This document shows positions 24,987 through 34,035 of a stretch of DNA of 64,000 nt, piece by piece (positions within the stretch are counted from its first letter, which is position 1; each line of letters starts with the position of its first letter). The stretch lies in assembly GCF_030014955.1 (NCBI RefSeq), contig NZ_JAGRPV010000001.1, positions 4,836,001-4,900,000 of the forward strand, given 5' to 3'. This DNA is from Cohnella hashimotonis. Lineage in GTDB: Bacteria > Bacillota > Bacilli > Paenibacillales > Paenibacillaceae. The notes beneath the pieces are model-generated. The model saw only the letters and a list, made by a program, of their open reading frames with translations, was not told the origin of the DNA and made no database searches. The translations under genes and the position numbers were made by a program.

Positions 24987-25508
24987 TCAGTGGGTGGCCT
25001 TGGGGGCCAGAATCATAATCATGCTGCGGCCTTCGAGCTTCGGCACGCGTTCGATGACGCACAGGTCTTCGCCCGTGGCTTCTTGCGCGACGCGCTCGAG
25101 AATTTTCTGGCCGATGTTGGAGTGCGCAATCTCACGACCGCGGAACCGCACGGAGCATTTGACCTTGTCGCCTTCTTTGAGAAACTTGATCACGTTGCGC
25201 ATCTTCGTCTGATAGTCATGTTCGTCGATGTTCGCACGGAACCAGACTTCCTTCAGATCGACGATCTTCTGATTCTTCCGGGCTTCCTTCTCTTTCTTCT
25301 GTTGCTCGTAGCGGAATTTGCCGTAGTCCATGATGCGACATACGGGCGGCTTCGCTTGCGGAGCTACATTGACCAGATCGAGATTGGCGTCGATCGCCAT
25401 CTGCATCGCTTCCCTGAACGGCTTGATGCCGATCTGTTCGCCTTCAGCGCCTACCAGACGGACTTCCTTCGCCCGGATTTCCTCATTGATTTGATGATCC
25501 TTGCTAAT
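24987..25508 (-). CDS. infC: Translation initiation factor IF-3
   Basis: 173 residues, which prevents premature subunit joining and proofreads start-codon choice. The N-domain contains VAPQAKPPVCRIMDYGKF and the linker EQQKKEKEARKNQK; the C-domain carries VKCSVRFRGREIAHSNIG. No ATG exists in front of the N-domain; the protein begins ISKDHQINEEIRAKEVRL at an ATT codon (25506-25508) with GGAGGTGG upstream. An ATT start is the classical feature of infC and allows IF-3 to limit its own translation. Starting at the internal ATG (25406) would delete 34 residues of the N-domain. Confidence 0.97.
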   Translation of the reverse strand: MSKDHQINEEIRAKEVRLVGAEGEQIGIKPFREAMQMAIDANLDLVNVAPQAKPPVCRIMDYGKFRYEQQKKEKEARKNQKIVDLKEVWFRANIDEHDYQTKMRNVIKFLKEGDKVKCSVRFRGREIAHSNIGQKILERVAQEATGEDLCVIERVPKLEGRSMIMILAPKATH

Positions 25509-25753
25509 AACGTTCCACCTCCATTAATGGAAAAAGGTCGTCGTTGCAACCTGGGCAACCAATAGGTCAAGAAGAACATAAAAAATGCGGGCCTCTTCGC
25601 CCGCATTCCGCTCGCTAACGTTGGATGGCCGCCGGCTGCGAGCAAGCTCGCACGGTCGGACCGGATACGTAGGCTACGCTGACCAGCCGGCGTCAGCCGA
25701 ACAGGTGAGAAGCGGGTGCTTCTTCTTGATAGCACTGTTATTTAAACAGTTAC
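25509..25753 (-). promoter_or_regulatory. infC leader, L20-type attenuator
   Basis: A 245-nt untranslated leader lies between the operon promoter and the infC ribosome binding site. It contains a strong intrinsic terminator (25578-25606) well before the coding region, the arrangement of the L20-controlled leader of Bacilli, where L20 binding favours termination. The L20 recognition fold itself was not drawn. Confidence 0.72.
25578..25606 (-). terminator. Attenuator terminator in the infC leader
   Basis: Minus-strand perfect 8-bp stem ATGCGGGC/GCCCGCAT with loop GAAGAG, followed by TTTTTTATG. Confidence 0.88.
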
Positions 25754-25759
25754 CGAACT

Positions 25760-25788
25760 ACTATAGCACGCCCATCCAGGCATGTCAA
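25760..25788 (-). promoter_or_regulatory. Promoter of infC-rpmI-rplT
   Basis: Minus-strand TTGACA, a 17-base spacer and TATAGT: a strong housekeeping promoter, in line with high expression of a ribosomal-protein operon. Confidence 0.85.
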
Positions 25789-25870
25789 ACGAATTCCGTG
25801 CCTGCAGCGGGCTGCAAGCCGGGACGGCGCCCGCGCGCCACGATGACGCGTCGGACGCCGCAGATGCCCG

Positions 25871-27109
25871 CTACATTTGCTTGCCTTGCACTTCCTCGAG
25901 TCGAAGCACGCGCGTGTGCTCCGTGTGGCTCCACTGCTTGTTGTTCTGGGTAAAGAACGCCCAGAACGTCACCGGCCACCAGGAGAAGAAGAAGATCGGG
26001 AACGTAATCAGCCTGAAGTACAGCTTCCAGCTGACCTTCTCGAGCATCATCGACAGCGGCAGCTGCGCGTAGATGTACAGCGAGATCGGCACCGCGATCC
26101 AGGCGGGCGCGACCGAGTAAATCGAGTCGAAGTGCGGCGCTCCCGGCAGCAGCAGATCGAACCAGAGCGTGAAAGTCAGCAGGAAGCCCATCAAGAAATT
26201 GTACGCGTTAAAAATATAAATAGCGGCGTCGATTTTCACCCAGCTCCGTTCGCGGATGCCTTGCCACAGCGTGGGCAGCATATAGCGGCGCGTGATGTCG
26301 AAATGCCCCTGCATCCAGCGCAAACGCTGGCGCGAGGACGCGCGGAACGTAATCGGCTTCTCGTCGTAGACGCGCGCGTCGAAGTTGAACTTCGGCTTGA
26401 TGCCGCGTTGTATGCAGCGTACGGTGAACTCCAGGTCCTCCACGAGGCTTGTGGCGCCCCAGCCCATTTCCTTGAGCAGCTTGGTCTCGAACGTCATGCC
26501 CGTGCCGCCCAGAAAGTTGGACAGGCCGAGATTGTAGCGCGGCAGCTGCCACAGACGGTTGCAGAACCAGTAGTTGATGCCGTTGGCCGCGCTGACCCAG
26601 CTGTCGTGCGGGTTTTTGGTGTCCAGGTAGCCCTGGATGACGCGGTGTCCGTTGCACAGGTCCTCGTTCATGTACTGCAGGAAGTCGGTCGCGACCAGGT
26701 TGTCGGCATCGAACATAACGATGGCGTCGTACTGGCGGGGCCGCTTCCACAGCTCCTTGAGCATCCATTCGATCGCGAAGCCCTTGCCCCGCTGAGCGGG
26801 ATTGTTGCGTTCGCAAGCATAGACGCCTTCGTAGCCGCGTACGATCCGGGCCGTGCCGTCCGTGCAGTTGTCGCAAATAACGAAAATATCGAACAGCTCG
26901 CGCGGGTATTTCATTTTCAGCAAATTCTCGATAAGGGCGCCGACGACGGCTTCTTCGTTGTGAGCGGCCACAAGAAGGGCGAACGATTTGGTCGGCTTGT
27001 GCGTGATGGTCTCTTTCTTGCGGTACCAGCCGAAGAAGGACAGGATCACTTGATAGGCTCCGATCAGGAAAAAGAACACCTGAACGCCGAGCAGCAGATT
27101 GTTAAACAT
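25871..27109 (-). CDS. Membrane glycosyltransferase family 2 protein
   Basis: 412 residues. An N-terminal helix (LLLGVQVFFFLIGAYQVILS) is followed by a GT-A domain with the nucleotide-binding start FALLVAAHNEEAVVGALIEN, the metal-binding FDADN, the acceptor/catalytic VEDLEF and the QRLRWMQGH motif of processive synthases, then three or four C-terminal helices. This layout resembles hyaluronan/PNAG/cellulose-type synthases but in a short form, so it probably builds a surface glycan or glycolipid. It stands alone; the polymer and sugar donor cannot be read from the sequence. Confidence 0.88.
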   Translation of the reverse strand: MFNNLLLGVQVFFFLIGAYQVILSFFGWYRKKETITHKPTKSFALLVAAHNEEAVVGALIENLLKMKYPRELFDIFVICDNCTDGTARIVRGYEGVYACERNNPAQRGKGFAIEWMLKELWKRPRQYDAIVMFDADNLVATDFLQYMNEDLCNGHRVIQGYLDTKNPHDSWVSAANGINYWFCNRLWQLPRYNLGLSNFLGGTGMTFETKLLKEMGWGATSLVEDLEFTVRCIQRGIKPKFNFDARVYDEKPITFRASSRQRLRWMQGHFDITRRYMLPTLWQGIRERSWVKIDAAIYIFNAYNFLMGFLLTFTLWFDLLLPGAPHFDSIYSVAPAWIAVPISLYIYAQLPLSMMLEKVSWKLYFRLITFPIFFFSWWPVTFWAFFTQNNKQWSHTEHTRVLRLEEVQGKQM

Positions 27110-27692
27110 AAGCGGTATTACCCCCTGGGACCCCTATTTTTCATGATTTTTCTCTGTTAGCGCGATCAAGCTCGGAGAGTCCGAAAGCATACGCTTGATT
27201 TTCTTACCTTCGGTTCGCTTTGTCAAAAGCGGTTGGATGCCGTATCCGGCGCTTTCGGACCGGATATGCGGAATAAACCGCAACCAATGTTGCCATGTTC
27301 CCGAATGCTTCCTTATATCCTCCTCTTACGCCCGAATTCTCCGTTAATGCGTCTGCAGTCTCGTTCGATTACCGATTTGACGGCTGCGCGGCAGGCGGTT
27401 TGGCGACATTTCCCGGTTGATCGCAAATATCTCCATAGAAGTGTACCCATACGTCAGGTCATGTTAAACGGCCCGTTCCCGTCCGAAGCCGACGAGGCGC
27501 GTTCGCGGTTGTACGGCATTCCTCCTCCCGATCCGTTTTGCCGATACGGCTGTTCATCGAAGCAGCTTCGCAAACCCATGGAAAGTTGTCCCTTTAATAA
27601 GACGGAAGCCGAGGCGCGCGGGTTTCCGGTTCATCCGTACTATTTTTAAAACCTTGCCCGATGCGCTCATACGCTGCCGTCCTGGCGCCGGG
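27110..27692. other. Gene-free stretch before the chemoreceptor gene
   Basis: About 580 bases with no gene I can support. The one open frame here (27233-27649, plus strand) has no ribosome binding site, a Pro/Arg/Cys-skewed composition and no family resemblance. No repeat or hairpin stands out. Confidence 0.6.
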
Positions 27693-27722
27693 TTGGAAAC
27701 GTTGTCCAATTTCGAATATAAT
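27693..27722 (+). promoter_or_regulatory. Promoter of the chemoreceptor gene
   Basis: TTGGAA, 18-base spacer, TATAAT, with the start codon 56 bases downstream. No sigma-D (GCCGATAA-like) motif was seen. Confidence 0.65.
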
Positions 27723-27777
27723 GTCGATAGAAGATGACTGAAGTCCTAGTTTTATTGTCATAAGGAGGGGTAAAACC

Positions 27778-29529
27778 ATGAATTTTGTTCGTTCGTGGCG
27801 GAGATCGATTCGCCTTAAGCTTATTCCTTTGTTCCTGCTGACGCTTATTATTCCGGTATCGGCGCTCGGCGTGGTCAGCTTTCGGATTTACGACGACGAA
27901 TCCGGTCGGTTGATCGAGAAAAATTTGCAGAATCTGGTCAACATGGCCGCAAGCATAACGGAGGGCTTCGAAGCGGAGGCGTCCAGCGGCCGCATGGAAG
28001 CAGCCGAGGCCCAGGAATACGTCAAAGAACAGCTGATCGGCGCCAAGTCGGGCGAGACGCGCACGATTACGAAGGATTTCGATCTGGGCGAAAACGGCTA
28101 CTTTTTCATTTTGAACGAAAAAGGCGACCTGCTGGGCCATCCGCTGCTCGAAGGCCAGAACATTATCGACAAAAAAACGAGCTCGGGCTTCTACTACATA
28201 AAGGACATGATCGCCAAAAGCATGCAGGGCGGCGGCTTTACCCTTTACGATTGGCCGCTGCCGAATTCGGACAAGGAAGCCCAGAAGATCACCTACGCGC
28301 TGCAGGTGCCAGGCGACTGGGGCTGGATTATCGCTGCCGGTTCCTATATGAAGGATTACAATTCGGGCGAAGGCCATATTCTGAACGCCATCTGGATCAC
28401 AGTCGCAGTCTGCTGGCTCGTATTCGCGCCCCTGCTATGGCTGCTGATCCGCTCGATCGTAAGTCCCATCAAGCGAATCACGGCCGAAGCCGCCCGCATG
28501 GCATCCGGCGATCTGAGCCAGCTTAATCTTGCCGTTCGCAACCGCGACGAGATCGGAGATCTGGCCAGCTCGTTCATCCGCATGCACGACAATCTTCGGG
28601 ATATCGTCAAGCTGCTGCTGGCGAACGCCGACCGTCTGAACGCGGCTTCGGGCAATATGAGCCTTGCGGTCTCGGAGACGACGCAGGCCGGCAGGCAGAT
28701 GGCGGTGGCGGCGCAGGAGATCGCCTCGGGCAACGAGACGCAAGCGCGCGCGGCCACGGAGAGCTCGCAGTCCATGGAGGAAATGACGCAGGGAATCCAG
28801 CGCATCGCGGACACGTCCTCCGCGGCGTTCGATTCGTCGGAGACCACTTTGTTCGAAGCGGTCGAAGGCAACCGGCTCCTGCAGTCCACCGATGCCAAGA
28901 TGAGCGCGATCAGCGAGGCGACCGAGAAGCTGTCGGGCATTCTCGCCCGCTTGACGGAGCGCTCCTCGCAGATCGGCGGCGTCGCCGAGGCGATCGCGGA
29001 GCTGGCGAGCCAGACGAACCTGCTCGCGCTCAACGCCTCGATCGAGGCCGCCCGCGCAGGCGAAGAAGGCAAGGGCTTTGCCGTCGTCGCTGCCGAGGTC
29101 AAAAAGCTGGCGCAGCGTTCAAGCGACTCGGCTGCCGAAGTCGCCGATCTGATCCGGACCGTGCAACAGGATGTGTCCGAGGCGGGTGCGACAATGGAAA
29201 TGAATCAAAAGGCGGTCGAAGCGGGCGTTCAAGCGCTCCTGCTCACCGGCGAATCGTTCGCCGCCATCGTCAAGTCTACGCAAAGCGTTGCGTCGCAAAT
29301 CCAGGAATCCTCGTCCTCCGCGCAGCAAATGGCGGCGAGCTCGGAGGAGATGGCCGCGTCCATGCAGGAGATGGATCGGATCGCCGGTCAAGCCAACGAG
29401 CTGGCGCAGACGATCTCCGCTTCTACCGAGGAGCAGCTTGCGGAGATGGAGGAGCTGAGCGCGTCCGCCGAATCGCTGCGCGCCCTGGCCTCTGAGCTGC
29501 AGCTGATGGCGCATCGGTTTAAGCTGTAA
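27778..29529 (+). CDS. Methyl-accepting chemotaxis protein
   Basis: 583-residue transmembrane chemoreceptor. Helix 1 ([20 protein letters not shown]), an extracellular sensor of about 180 residues with a single-Cache look ([34 protein letters not shown]), helix 2 near residues 200-225, a HAMP domain starting [14 protein letters not shown], then the signalling coiled coil. The hairpin tip that contacts CheA/CheW is [20 protein letters not shown] followed by [27 protein letters not shown] sits 8-9 bases before ATG 27778. The ligand is unknown; small Cache receptors often bind organic acids or amino acids. Confidence 0.95.
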   Translation: MNFVRSWRRSIRLKLIPLFLLTLIIPVSALGVVSFRIYDDESGRLIEKNLQNLVNMAASITEGFEAEASSGRMEAAEAQEYVKEQLIGAKSGETRTITKDFDLGENGYFFILNEKGDLLGHPLLEGQNIIDKKTSSGFYYIKDMIAKSMQGGGFTLYDWPLPNSDKEAQKITYALQVPGDWGWIIAAGSYMKDYNSGEGHILNAIWITVAVCWLVFAPLLWLLIRSIVSPIKRITAEAARMASGDLSQLNLAVRNRDEIGDLASSFIRMHDNLRDIVKLLLANADRLNAASGNMSLAVSETTQAGRQMAVAAQEIASGNETQARAATESSQSMEEMTQGIQRIADTSSAAFDSSETTLFEAVEGNRLLQSTDAKMSAISEATEKLSGILARLTERSSQIGGVAEAIAELASQTNLLALNASIEAARAGEEGKGFAVVAAEVKKLAQRSSDSAAEVADLIRTVQQDVSEAGATMEMNQKAVEAGVQALLLTGESFAAIVKSTQSVASQIQESSSSAQQMAASSEEMAASMQEMDRIAGQANELAQTISASTEEQLAEMEELSASAESLRALASELQLMAHRFKL

Positions 29530-29557
29530 GACAGTGCCATGAGTAACATAGAAGAAA

Positions 29558-29592
29558 AATCGCCAGGGGGAAGATCCCCCTGGCGATCCTTT
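29558..29592 (+). terminator. Terminator after the chemoreceptor gene
   Basis: Stem ATCGCCAGGGGG with CCCCCTGGCGAT (29559-29587) and loop AAGAT, followed by CCTTTTAAG. Dispersed repeat copy B begins directly after it. Confidence 0.85.
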
Positions 29593-29594
29593 TA

Positions 29595-29950
29595 AGCTTG
29601 GCGTATCCGAAGCTGGCGCAACGCGGAACGCCTATCGTCGGCTCATTCGACAGCCGTTCTGACGGGCTTGCCTGTCGTCGCAGCGTCGTTCATTCGCCTC
29701 AACTGCCTGCAAATATACATCTTTTTTTGCCTATGCCGCTCCTTTGGAACAGGATAGATGCAAAAAAGCAGTTATTCTTCTTCATCGGCCGGGTTTTTGG
29801 CTTGCCCTTTGCATTTACCTGCATATTTGCAGGTATTTTATGAAGTGGCGCGGGTCGGTACAAAATACATGTACAAATGCAGTTTTTTACGGCCAAGCCT
29901 TTATAATGACCAGGTAATCCATCCCTAAATTCCCTCTCAATTATATAAAT
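29595..29950 (+). repeat. Dispersed intergenic repeat, copy B
   Basis: About 350 bp on the same strand as copies A and C. Shared blocks: CGGAACGCCTATCG, GACAGCCGTTC, the arm CTGCCTGCAAATATACAT (29703-29720), GCAGTTATTCTTCTTCATC, the perfect hairpin ACCTGCATATTTGCAGGT (29817-29834) and the right arm ATACATGTACAAATGCAG. Past 29890 the match to copy C continues weakly (AAGCC, TAATG, CCAG, then CAATTATATAAATT). It abuts the chemoreceptor terminator. Together with the trmB terminator it fills the gene-free stretch 29530-30055. Confidence 0.85.
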
Positions 29951-29961
29951 TCCATAAAAAA

Positions 29962-30008
29962 AAGGATATCTACCGACCCCTACGGATCAGGAGACATCCT
30001 TTTTTGTC
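29962..30008 (-). terminator. Probable terminator after trmB
   Basis: Imperfect minus-strand stem GGATGTCT with AGATATCC, followed by a run of nine T. A-rich bases on the opposite side mean it might act in both directions. Confidence 0.55.
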
Positions 30009-30055
30009 GCCGGTCGCATCGCCGAATGCATCGGCGTTGACGCTTCGTACTGCGC

Positions 30056-30841
30056 CTACTCGTCGTCCGCTTCCGCCGCGCCGGCATGCCCGGACTTGCG
30101 GCGCGCCAGCGCCTCTTCGGCGCGTCGCTCCTGCTCCGCGTGCTCGGCGTCAAGCCGCTCGCGGTGCTCCGCGAGCGCGCGCGCGCCGATGACGGCCTCG
30201 AGCCTGTAGATCGGTTGGCCCAAGCCGACGAACTTCGTCTCATACTCCGTCATGACGAGATCTTCGCGCAGCTCGTCCCGATGGAGATGAAGCGAGACGT
30301 TGCGCAGCTGCAGCCCCGTGTCCGCGAAGCTGTTGAGCGAAAATTCGAACAAGCTGAGCGAGTCGGTCTTGAAATGAATCTCGCCGACGTCCGACAGCAG
30401 CCGCTTGTACCTCATCAGGAACAGCGGATGCGTGAGCCGACGCTTGCCGTGCTTGCTCTTGGGCCAAGGATCGCTGAAGTTCAGGTAGATGCGCGTGAGC
30501 TCGCCCGGCTCGAACATATCTTCAAGAAACTCCGCGTTCCCCCGAACCAGCGCCAGATTGGGCACGCGCTCCTCGCCCTTTTCCTGCCATATCGCGCGCG
30601 CCTTCTCGCTGCCCCGCTGCAGCAGCTCGTCGAACATATCCATACCGATGTAGTTGATTTCCGGATTTCTCGCGCTCATCTGGGTGATAAACCGGCCCTT
30701 GCCCATGCCGATCTCGATCATAATCGGACGGTCGTTGCCGAAAAATTCGTGCCAGCGCCCTTTCAGCTTCTGCGGCTCCAGCACGACCAGATCGGCCTGT
30801 GCCTCAAGCCCTTGCTTAAATTTCCTGCCGCGCAATCGCAT
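30056..30841 (-). CDS. trmB: tRNA (guanine-N7)-methyltransferase
   Basis: 261 residues. SAM-dependent enzyme forming m7G46 in the variable loop of tRNAs. The SAM site is IEIGMGKGRFITQMS, and LNFSDPWPKSKHGKRRL is the TrmB signature for tRNA binding and catalysis. ATG 30841 (MRLRGRK) has GGGAGG 7 bases upstream; the upstream ATG at 30886 lacks one. It is about 40 residues longer than the usual TrmB because of a charged C-terminal tail rich in Glu, Ala and Arg after YRLEAVIGARALAEH, which has no evident function. Confidence 0.95.
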   Translation of the reverse strand: MRLRGRKFKQGLEAQADLVVLEPQKLKGRWHEFFGNDRPIMIEIGMGKGRFITQMSARNPEINYIGMDMFDELLQRGSEKARAIWQEKGEERVPNLALVRGNAEFLEDMFEPGELTRIYLNFSDPWPKSKHGKRRLTHPLFLMRYKRLLSDVGEIHFKTDSLSLFEFSLNSFADTGLQLRNVSLHLHRDELREDLVMTEYETKFVGLGQPIYRLEAVIGARALAEHRERLDAEHAEQERRAEEALARRKSGHAGAAEADDE

Positions 30842-30925
30842 GTAGATCCTCCCGTATCGCCGATAATAAAACCGTGCCGCATCCATTGTGCAGGCTTCTG
30901 TGTTCTTTGTAAAGCGGCACGCGCT

Positions 30926-31756
30926 TTATCGGGCAGCGTCCGCAAGTTCCTGCCTGATTTTATTCGCGTTATCCTCATGATACTTGCGCTGATTGAGCGG
31001 AAACGGCGCATCGGCGATCAGACGGGCCGCGCCTTCCTCGTCTCCGGCCTGGATCAGCCGGCGCAGCTCCCGAATATATCGCAGATCCGCGTCCCGGCGT
31101 GCCCGCATATGAGCGGAATCGCTCGACGTCGAGCCGTGTCCCGGCACGAAAAGCTTAATATCGTGGCGCTCTGCGATCGCGTCGAATTTGAGAAGCGTCT
31201 CCTCGTAGTCGGCGCTGCCGTGGAAAATAAAAGGGAACTCCGCATCCGACAAATAATCGCCCGCTATCAAAATGCCGTACGGCTCGACAACCGTCATCAT
31301 GCCGTCCGCGTTGTGTCCGGGCGCTTGGTAGCAGACGAGCCTCGCGTCGCCGAGCGCAAGCGCCGTGCCGTCGCCGTCCATCGGGTGGTCCACGTTCGGG
31401 AAGGCGATTTCGTAATTTCTTTTCAAATAATACTTGTCGTCGAATTCCCGGATCTGTTGCAGGTTCCGCTCGCGCTCCGCCGCCGGACTGCGGGCGAAGC
31501 TGCCGCTCGCGACGACGATGGCGTCAGGAAACGCCCGCCAGCCGATAATATGGTCAAAGTCCGAATGCGTGAACAGCAGCGCGACCTGACGGTCTCCACG
31601 CACGCGTTCCACGTAAGCGCGGATTTCCTCGACCTCCCGGGGAAGCCAGCAGGGATCCGCAACAAGGACATGCGTGTCCGTCACGACGACGGTCGAGGTA
31701 GTCCGGTACAGATCGCTCTCGAATACTTTTACCGCTCCGTCATCTATCCTCAGCAT
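30926..31756 (-). CDS. Metallo-beta-lactamase-fold hydrolase
   Basis: 276 residues. Metal-binding motifs are THSDFDHIIG (HxDxDH type), PGHNADG, AGDYLSD and PGHGSTSS, in the right order for the fold, so it probably binds two zinc or iron ions. The C-terminal 60 residues are helical and charged. The substrate is unknown; the general fold covers glyoxalase II-, lactonase- and ribonuclease-type enzymes. GGAGGACG lies just upstream of ATG 31756. It lies between trmB and the small protein gene at 31914, all on the minus strand. Confidence 0.85.
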   Translation of the reverse strand: MLRIDDGAVKVFESDLYRTTSTVVVTDTHVLVADPCWLPREVEEIRAYVERVRGDRQVALLFTHSDFDHIIGWRAFPDAIVVASGSFARSPAAERERNLQQIREFDDKYYLKRNYEIAFPNVDHPMDGDGTALALGDARLVCYQAPGHNADGMMTVVEPYGILIAGDYLSDAEFPFIFHGSADYEETLLKFDAIAERHDIKLFVPGHGSTSSDSAHMRARRDADLRYIRELRRLIQAGDEEGAARLIADAPFPLNQRKYHEDNANKIRQELADAAR

Positions 31757-31860
31757 CGATCGTCCTCCTTCAACCTTTACGCTTCAGTATAAGTCAAGCG
31801 CGGTCGTCGAGGAAGAACAAGCCGGGTCTGCGGCGCCAGCCAACGCCCGGAACGCGAAAT

Positions 31861-31897
31861 AAGACCGCCTTCCCCATGCAGGGGAGAGGCGGTCTAT
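31861..31897 (-). terminator. Terminator after the small 63-residue protein gene
   Basis: Stem AGACCGCCTCTCCCC with GGGGAAGGCGGTCT around TGCAT, followed by TATTTCG. The stem is strong enough to work for either strand. Confidence 0.75.
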
Positions 31898-31913
31898 AAA
31901 AGTCTGTGTCGGA

Positions 31914-32102
31914 TTAGTTGAGTGGACGGTTCTCTTCAATATGGTAATGGACTTCGATCGCTTCCTGAAGCTTCTTCTTCGCGGACGCGCCGACATTGTG
32001 GTTGTTGTTGAACTTGACGCCTGCCAGCGCCATCATTTCCTTGACCGTGAGCTCTACCTTCATCGTATCGTCGCCTTGCGGAATACGTACGGACGTGTTC
32101 AT
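31914..32102 (-). CDS. Small conserved-looking protein, function unknown
   Basis: 62 residues starting MNTSVRIPQGDDTMKVELTV and containing MMALAGVKFNNNHNVGASAK and EAIEVHYHIEEN. Soluble, mildly acidic, no cysteines. I do not recognise it. The start at 32102 is chosen over the ATG at 32138 because a weak purine-rich site (AGCGAGTGAAG) precedes it; ATG 32063 is a second candidate. It has its own terminator and a repeat-rich upstream region, so it is probably a single-gene unit. Confidence 0.6.
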   Translation of the reverse strand: MNTSVRIPQGDDTMKVELTVKEMMALAGVKFNNNHNVGASAKKKLQEAIEVHYHIEENRPLN

Positions 32103-32180
32103 GAACTTCACTCGCTTTCTGAATATAAGATGGGTCAAACCTAGCTTATCCGCACTCTTACGACTGTATCCGACAGACGT

Positions 32181-32220
32181 CTTATTTGTGTTGATGTCAG
32201 ATTTATTTGTTGATCTGACG
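32181..32220. promoter_or_regulatory. Operator-like repeats upstream of the small protein gene
   Basis: The inverted repeat GTCAGAT...ATCTGAC (32196-32219) overlaps a pair of near-direct repeats TTATTTGTGTTGATGTCAGA and TTATTTGTTGATCTGACG. They lie about 80-120 bases upstream of the start at 32102 and 200 bases upstream of mnmL, in an AT-rich intergenic region. Confidence 0.45.
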
Positions 32221-32425
32221 CACTTTTAATATAACACGTTCATGTAAGGTTTAGCAAGAAGGCGAGCGCCTTAAAGCCATCATTTTTTGAGAAAACTTCT
32301 TTATCGGAAATCCGTCCCGCTGTAAAATGAATCGATGAAAATGGTATGACGGGGCATTTTCAGCTACAATAGAAGCAGCCTAGTCGATCCGACTAAAGAC
32401 AAGCGACAAGGAGCGGCGAACGAAC

Positions 32426-33394
32426 ATGCCGATCATCGAAAATACAGCAGGCGCAGCCATCCCGCCTACGGAATGGAGCGGCAAACGATTCCATACGTGG
32501 AATCACGAGATGAGGCGCGAATTCGGCACGAAGGTATTCAAGGTTATGCTGGACGCGGGCTTCACCTGCCCCAATCGCGACGGCTCGATCGCGGCCGGCG
32601 GCTGCACGTTCTGCAGCGCGCGCGGCTCCGGGGACTTCGCGGGCAGCCGCCGGCAGGATCTCGTCACCCAATTCAATACGATCCGGGACCGCCAGCATCT
32701 CAAGTGGCCGGAGGCCAAGTACATCGGTTATTTTCAGGCTTATACGAATACGTACGCGCCGCTGGCTACGCTGAAGGAATATTACGAGGTGATTCTCGAG
32801 CAGCCGGGGCTGGTCGGCCTCTCCATCGCCACGCGTCCCGACTGTCTCCCCGACGACGTCGTCGACTATCTGGCGGAGCTGAACGAGCGGACTTATCTCT
32901 GGCTTGAAATGGGCTTGCAGACGGTGCACGAGAGCACGTCCACGCTCATTAACCGCGCCCACGATACGGCCTGCTACGTGGACGCAGTCGAGCGCCTCCG
33001 GGCGCGAGGCATCCGGGTATGCACGCATATCATCTACGGCCTCCCCGGCGAGGACGAGGCGATGATGATGGAGACGCTGCGGCAGACGGCTGCGATGGAC
33101 GTGCAGGGCATCAAGATCCACCTCCTTCACCTCATGCGCAAGACGCCGATGGTAAGGCAATGGCGGGACGGGCTGCTTCGCTTCCTTGAGATGGACGAGT
33201 ACGTGAAGCTGATCGTCGACTCGCTGGAGCTGCTGCCGCCGGATATGATCGTCCACCGGCTGACCGGCGACGCGCCGCGCGATCTCTTGATCGGGCCGAT
33301 GTGGAGCCTGAACAAATGGGAAGTGCTGAACGCCATCGACGCGGAGCTGGTGCGGCGCGGCAGCTGGCAGGGTAAGCACTGGAAGGGACGCTGA
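32426..33394 (+). CDS. mnmL: Radical SAM enzyme of the YtqA/MnmL type (TIGR01212)
   Basis: 322 residues. The iron-sulfur cluster cysteines are Cys48, Cys60 and Cys63 in CPNRDGSIAAGGCTFC, the wide spacing that marks the TIGR01212 group. Further motifs: GLQTVHESTSTLINR and GLPGEDEAMMMET. In B. subtilis the homologue acts with MnmM in the route to the wobble-uridine modification mnm5s2U. The methyltransferase gene follows after 4 bases, so the pair is one operon, as in other Gram-positive bacteria. An older name is ytqA. Confidence 0.9.
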   Translation: MPIIENTAGAAIPPTEWSGKRFHTWNHEMRREFGTKVFKVMLDAGFTCPNRDGSIAAGGCTFCSARGSGDFAGSRRQDLVTQFNTIRDRQHLKWPEAKYIGYFQAYTNTYAPLATLKEYYEVILEQPGLVGLSIATRPDCLPDDVVDYLAELNERTYLWLEMGLQTVHESTSTLINRAHDTACYVDAVERLRARGIRVCTHIIYGLPGEDEAMMMETLRQTAAMDVQGIKIHLLHLMRKTPMVRQWRDGLLRFLEMDEYVKLIVDSLELLPPDMIVHRLTGDAPRDLLIGPMWSLNKWEVLNAIDAELVRRGSWQGKHWKGR

Positions 33395-33398
33395 CCGC

Positions 33399-34019
33399 AT
33401 GGGCTTCCTTTCCGTGCTGACGATGGCCCAGCGGCTGGTGTCCGAGCGCATCTCGCCCGGCGCGACGGTGGTCGACGCAACGGCCGGCGGCGGCGTGGAT
33501 ACGTTGTTCTTGGCCAAGGCGGCCGGCCCTGGCGGACGGGTGTATGCCTTCGACGTGCAGGAGGAGGCGCTGGCGCGGACGAGGAAACGGCTGCTTGAGG
33601 CGGCTGCGGCAGCTACGACGGGGGCCGGCGGCGATCGAACGCTCGCCGAGGTCGTACTGCTGCATGCGGGGCATGAGGAGATGGCCGAGCTGGTGCCCGC
33701 CGACGCGCATGGGCGCGTCGGCGCGGTCATGTTCAATCTCGGCTATCTGCCCGGCGGACCGGCCTCGGCGGACGGAGCGGGCCCGGTCATTACGAAGCCG
33801 GACACGACGCTGGCAGCGCTCGATGCCGCTCTTCGCCTGCTCGCGCCGGGCGGCATCGCGACGATCGCCGTCTACCCCGGCCACGAAGGCGGGCAGGACG
33901 AAGCGTCTGCGGTCGGCGACTGGATCGCCGCACTGCCCGACGATGCCGTCCAGGCGCTGCTGTACCGCTTTCCGAAGCGGGCGGGATCGCCCTATTTGTA
34001 TGCGTTGGAGAAAAAATGA
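33399..34019 (+). CDS. mnmM: tRNA 5-aminomethyl-2-thiouridine methyltransferase (YtqB type)
   Basis: 206-residue SAM-dependent methyltransferase. SAM site VVDATAGGGVDTLFLAKAAG and acidic loop VYAFDVQEEAL; the motif VMFNLGYLPGG is typical of YtqB/MnmM, which methylates the aminomethyl group on the wobble 2-thiouridine. About 15 residues longer than the Bacillus form because of an Ala/Gly-rich insertion (AAAAATTGAGGD). It follows mnmL after 4 bases and its stop lies 17 bases before the VOC gene start. Confidence 0.9.
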   Translation: MGFLSVLTMAQRLVSERISPGATVVDATAGGGVDTLFLAKAAGPGGRVYAFDVQEEALARTRKRLLEAAAAATTGAGGDRTLAEVVLLHAGHEEMAELVPADAHGRVGAVMFNLGYLPGGPASADGAGPVITKPDTTLAALDAALRLLAPGGIATIAVYPGHEGGQDEASAVGDWIAALPDDAVQALLYRFPKRAGSPYLYALEKK

Positions 34020-34035
34020 AATGGAGGCTGCCTAT

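Noticed and set aside
25877..27160. Plus-strand 427-codon open frame
   Set aside because: Antisense shadow of the membrane glycosyltransferase gene, with Arg/Glu/His-rich content and no family features.
27233..27649. 138-codon frame in the gap before the chemoreceptor gene
   Set aside because: No ribosome binding site, no recognisable domain, and an amino acid mix unlike real proteins of this genome.
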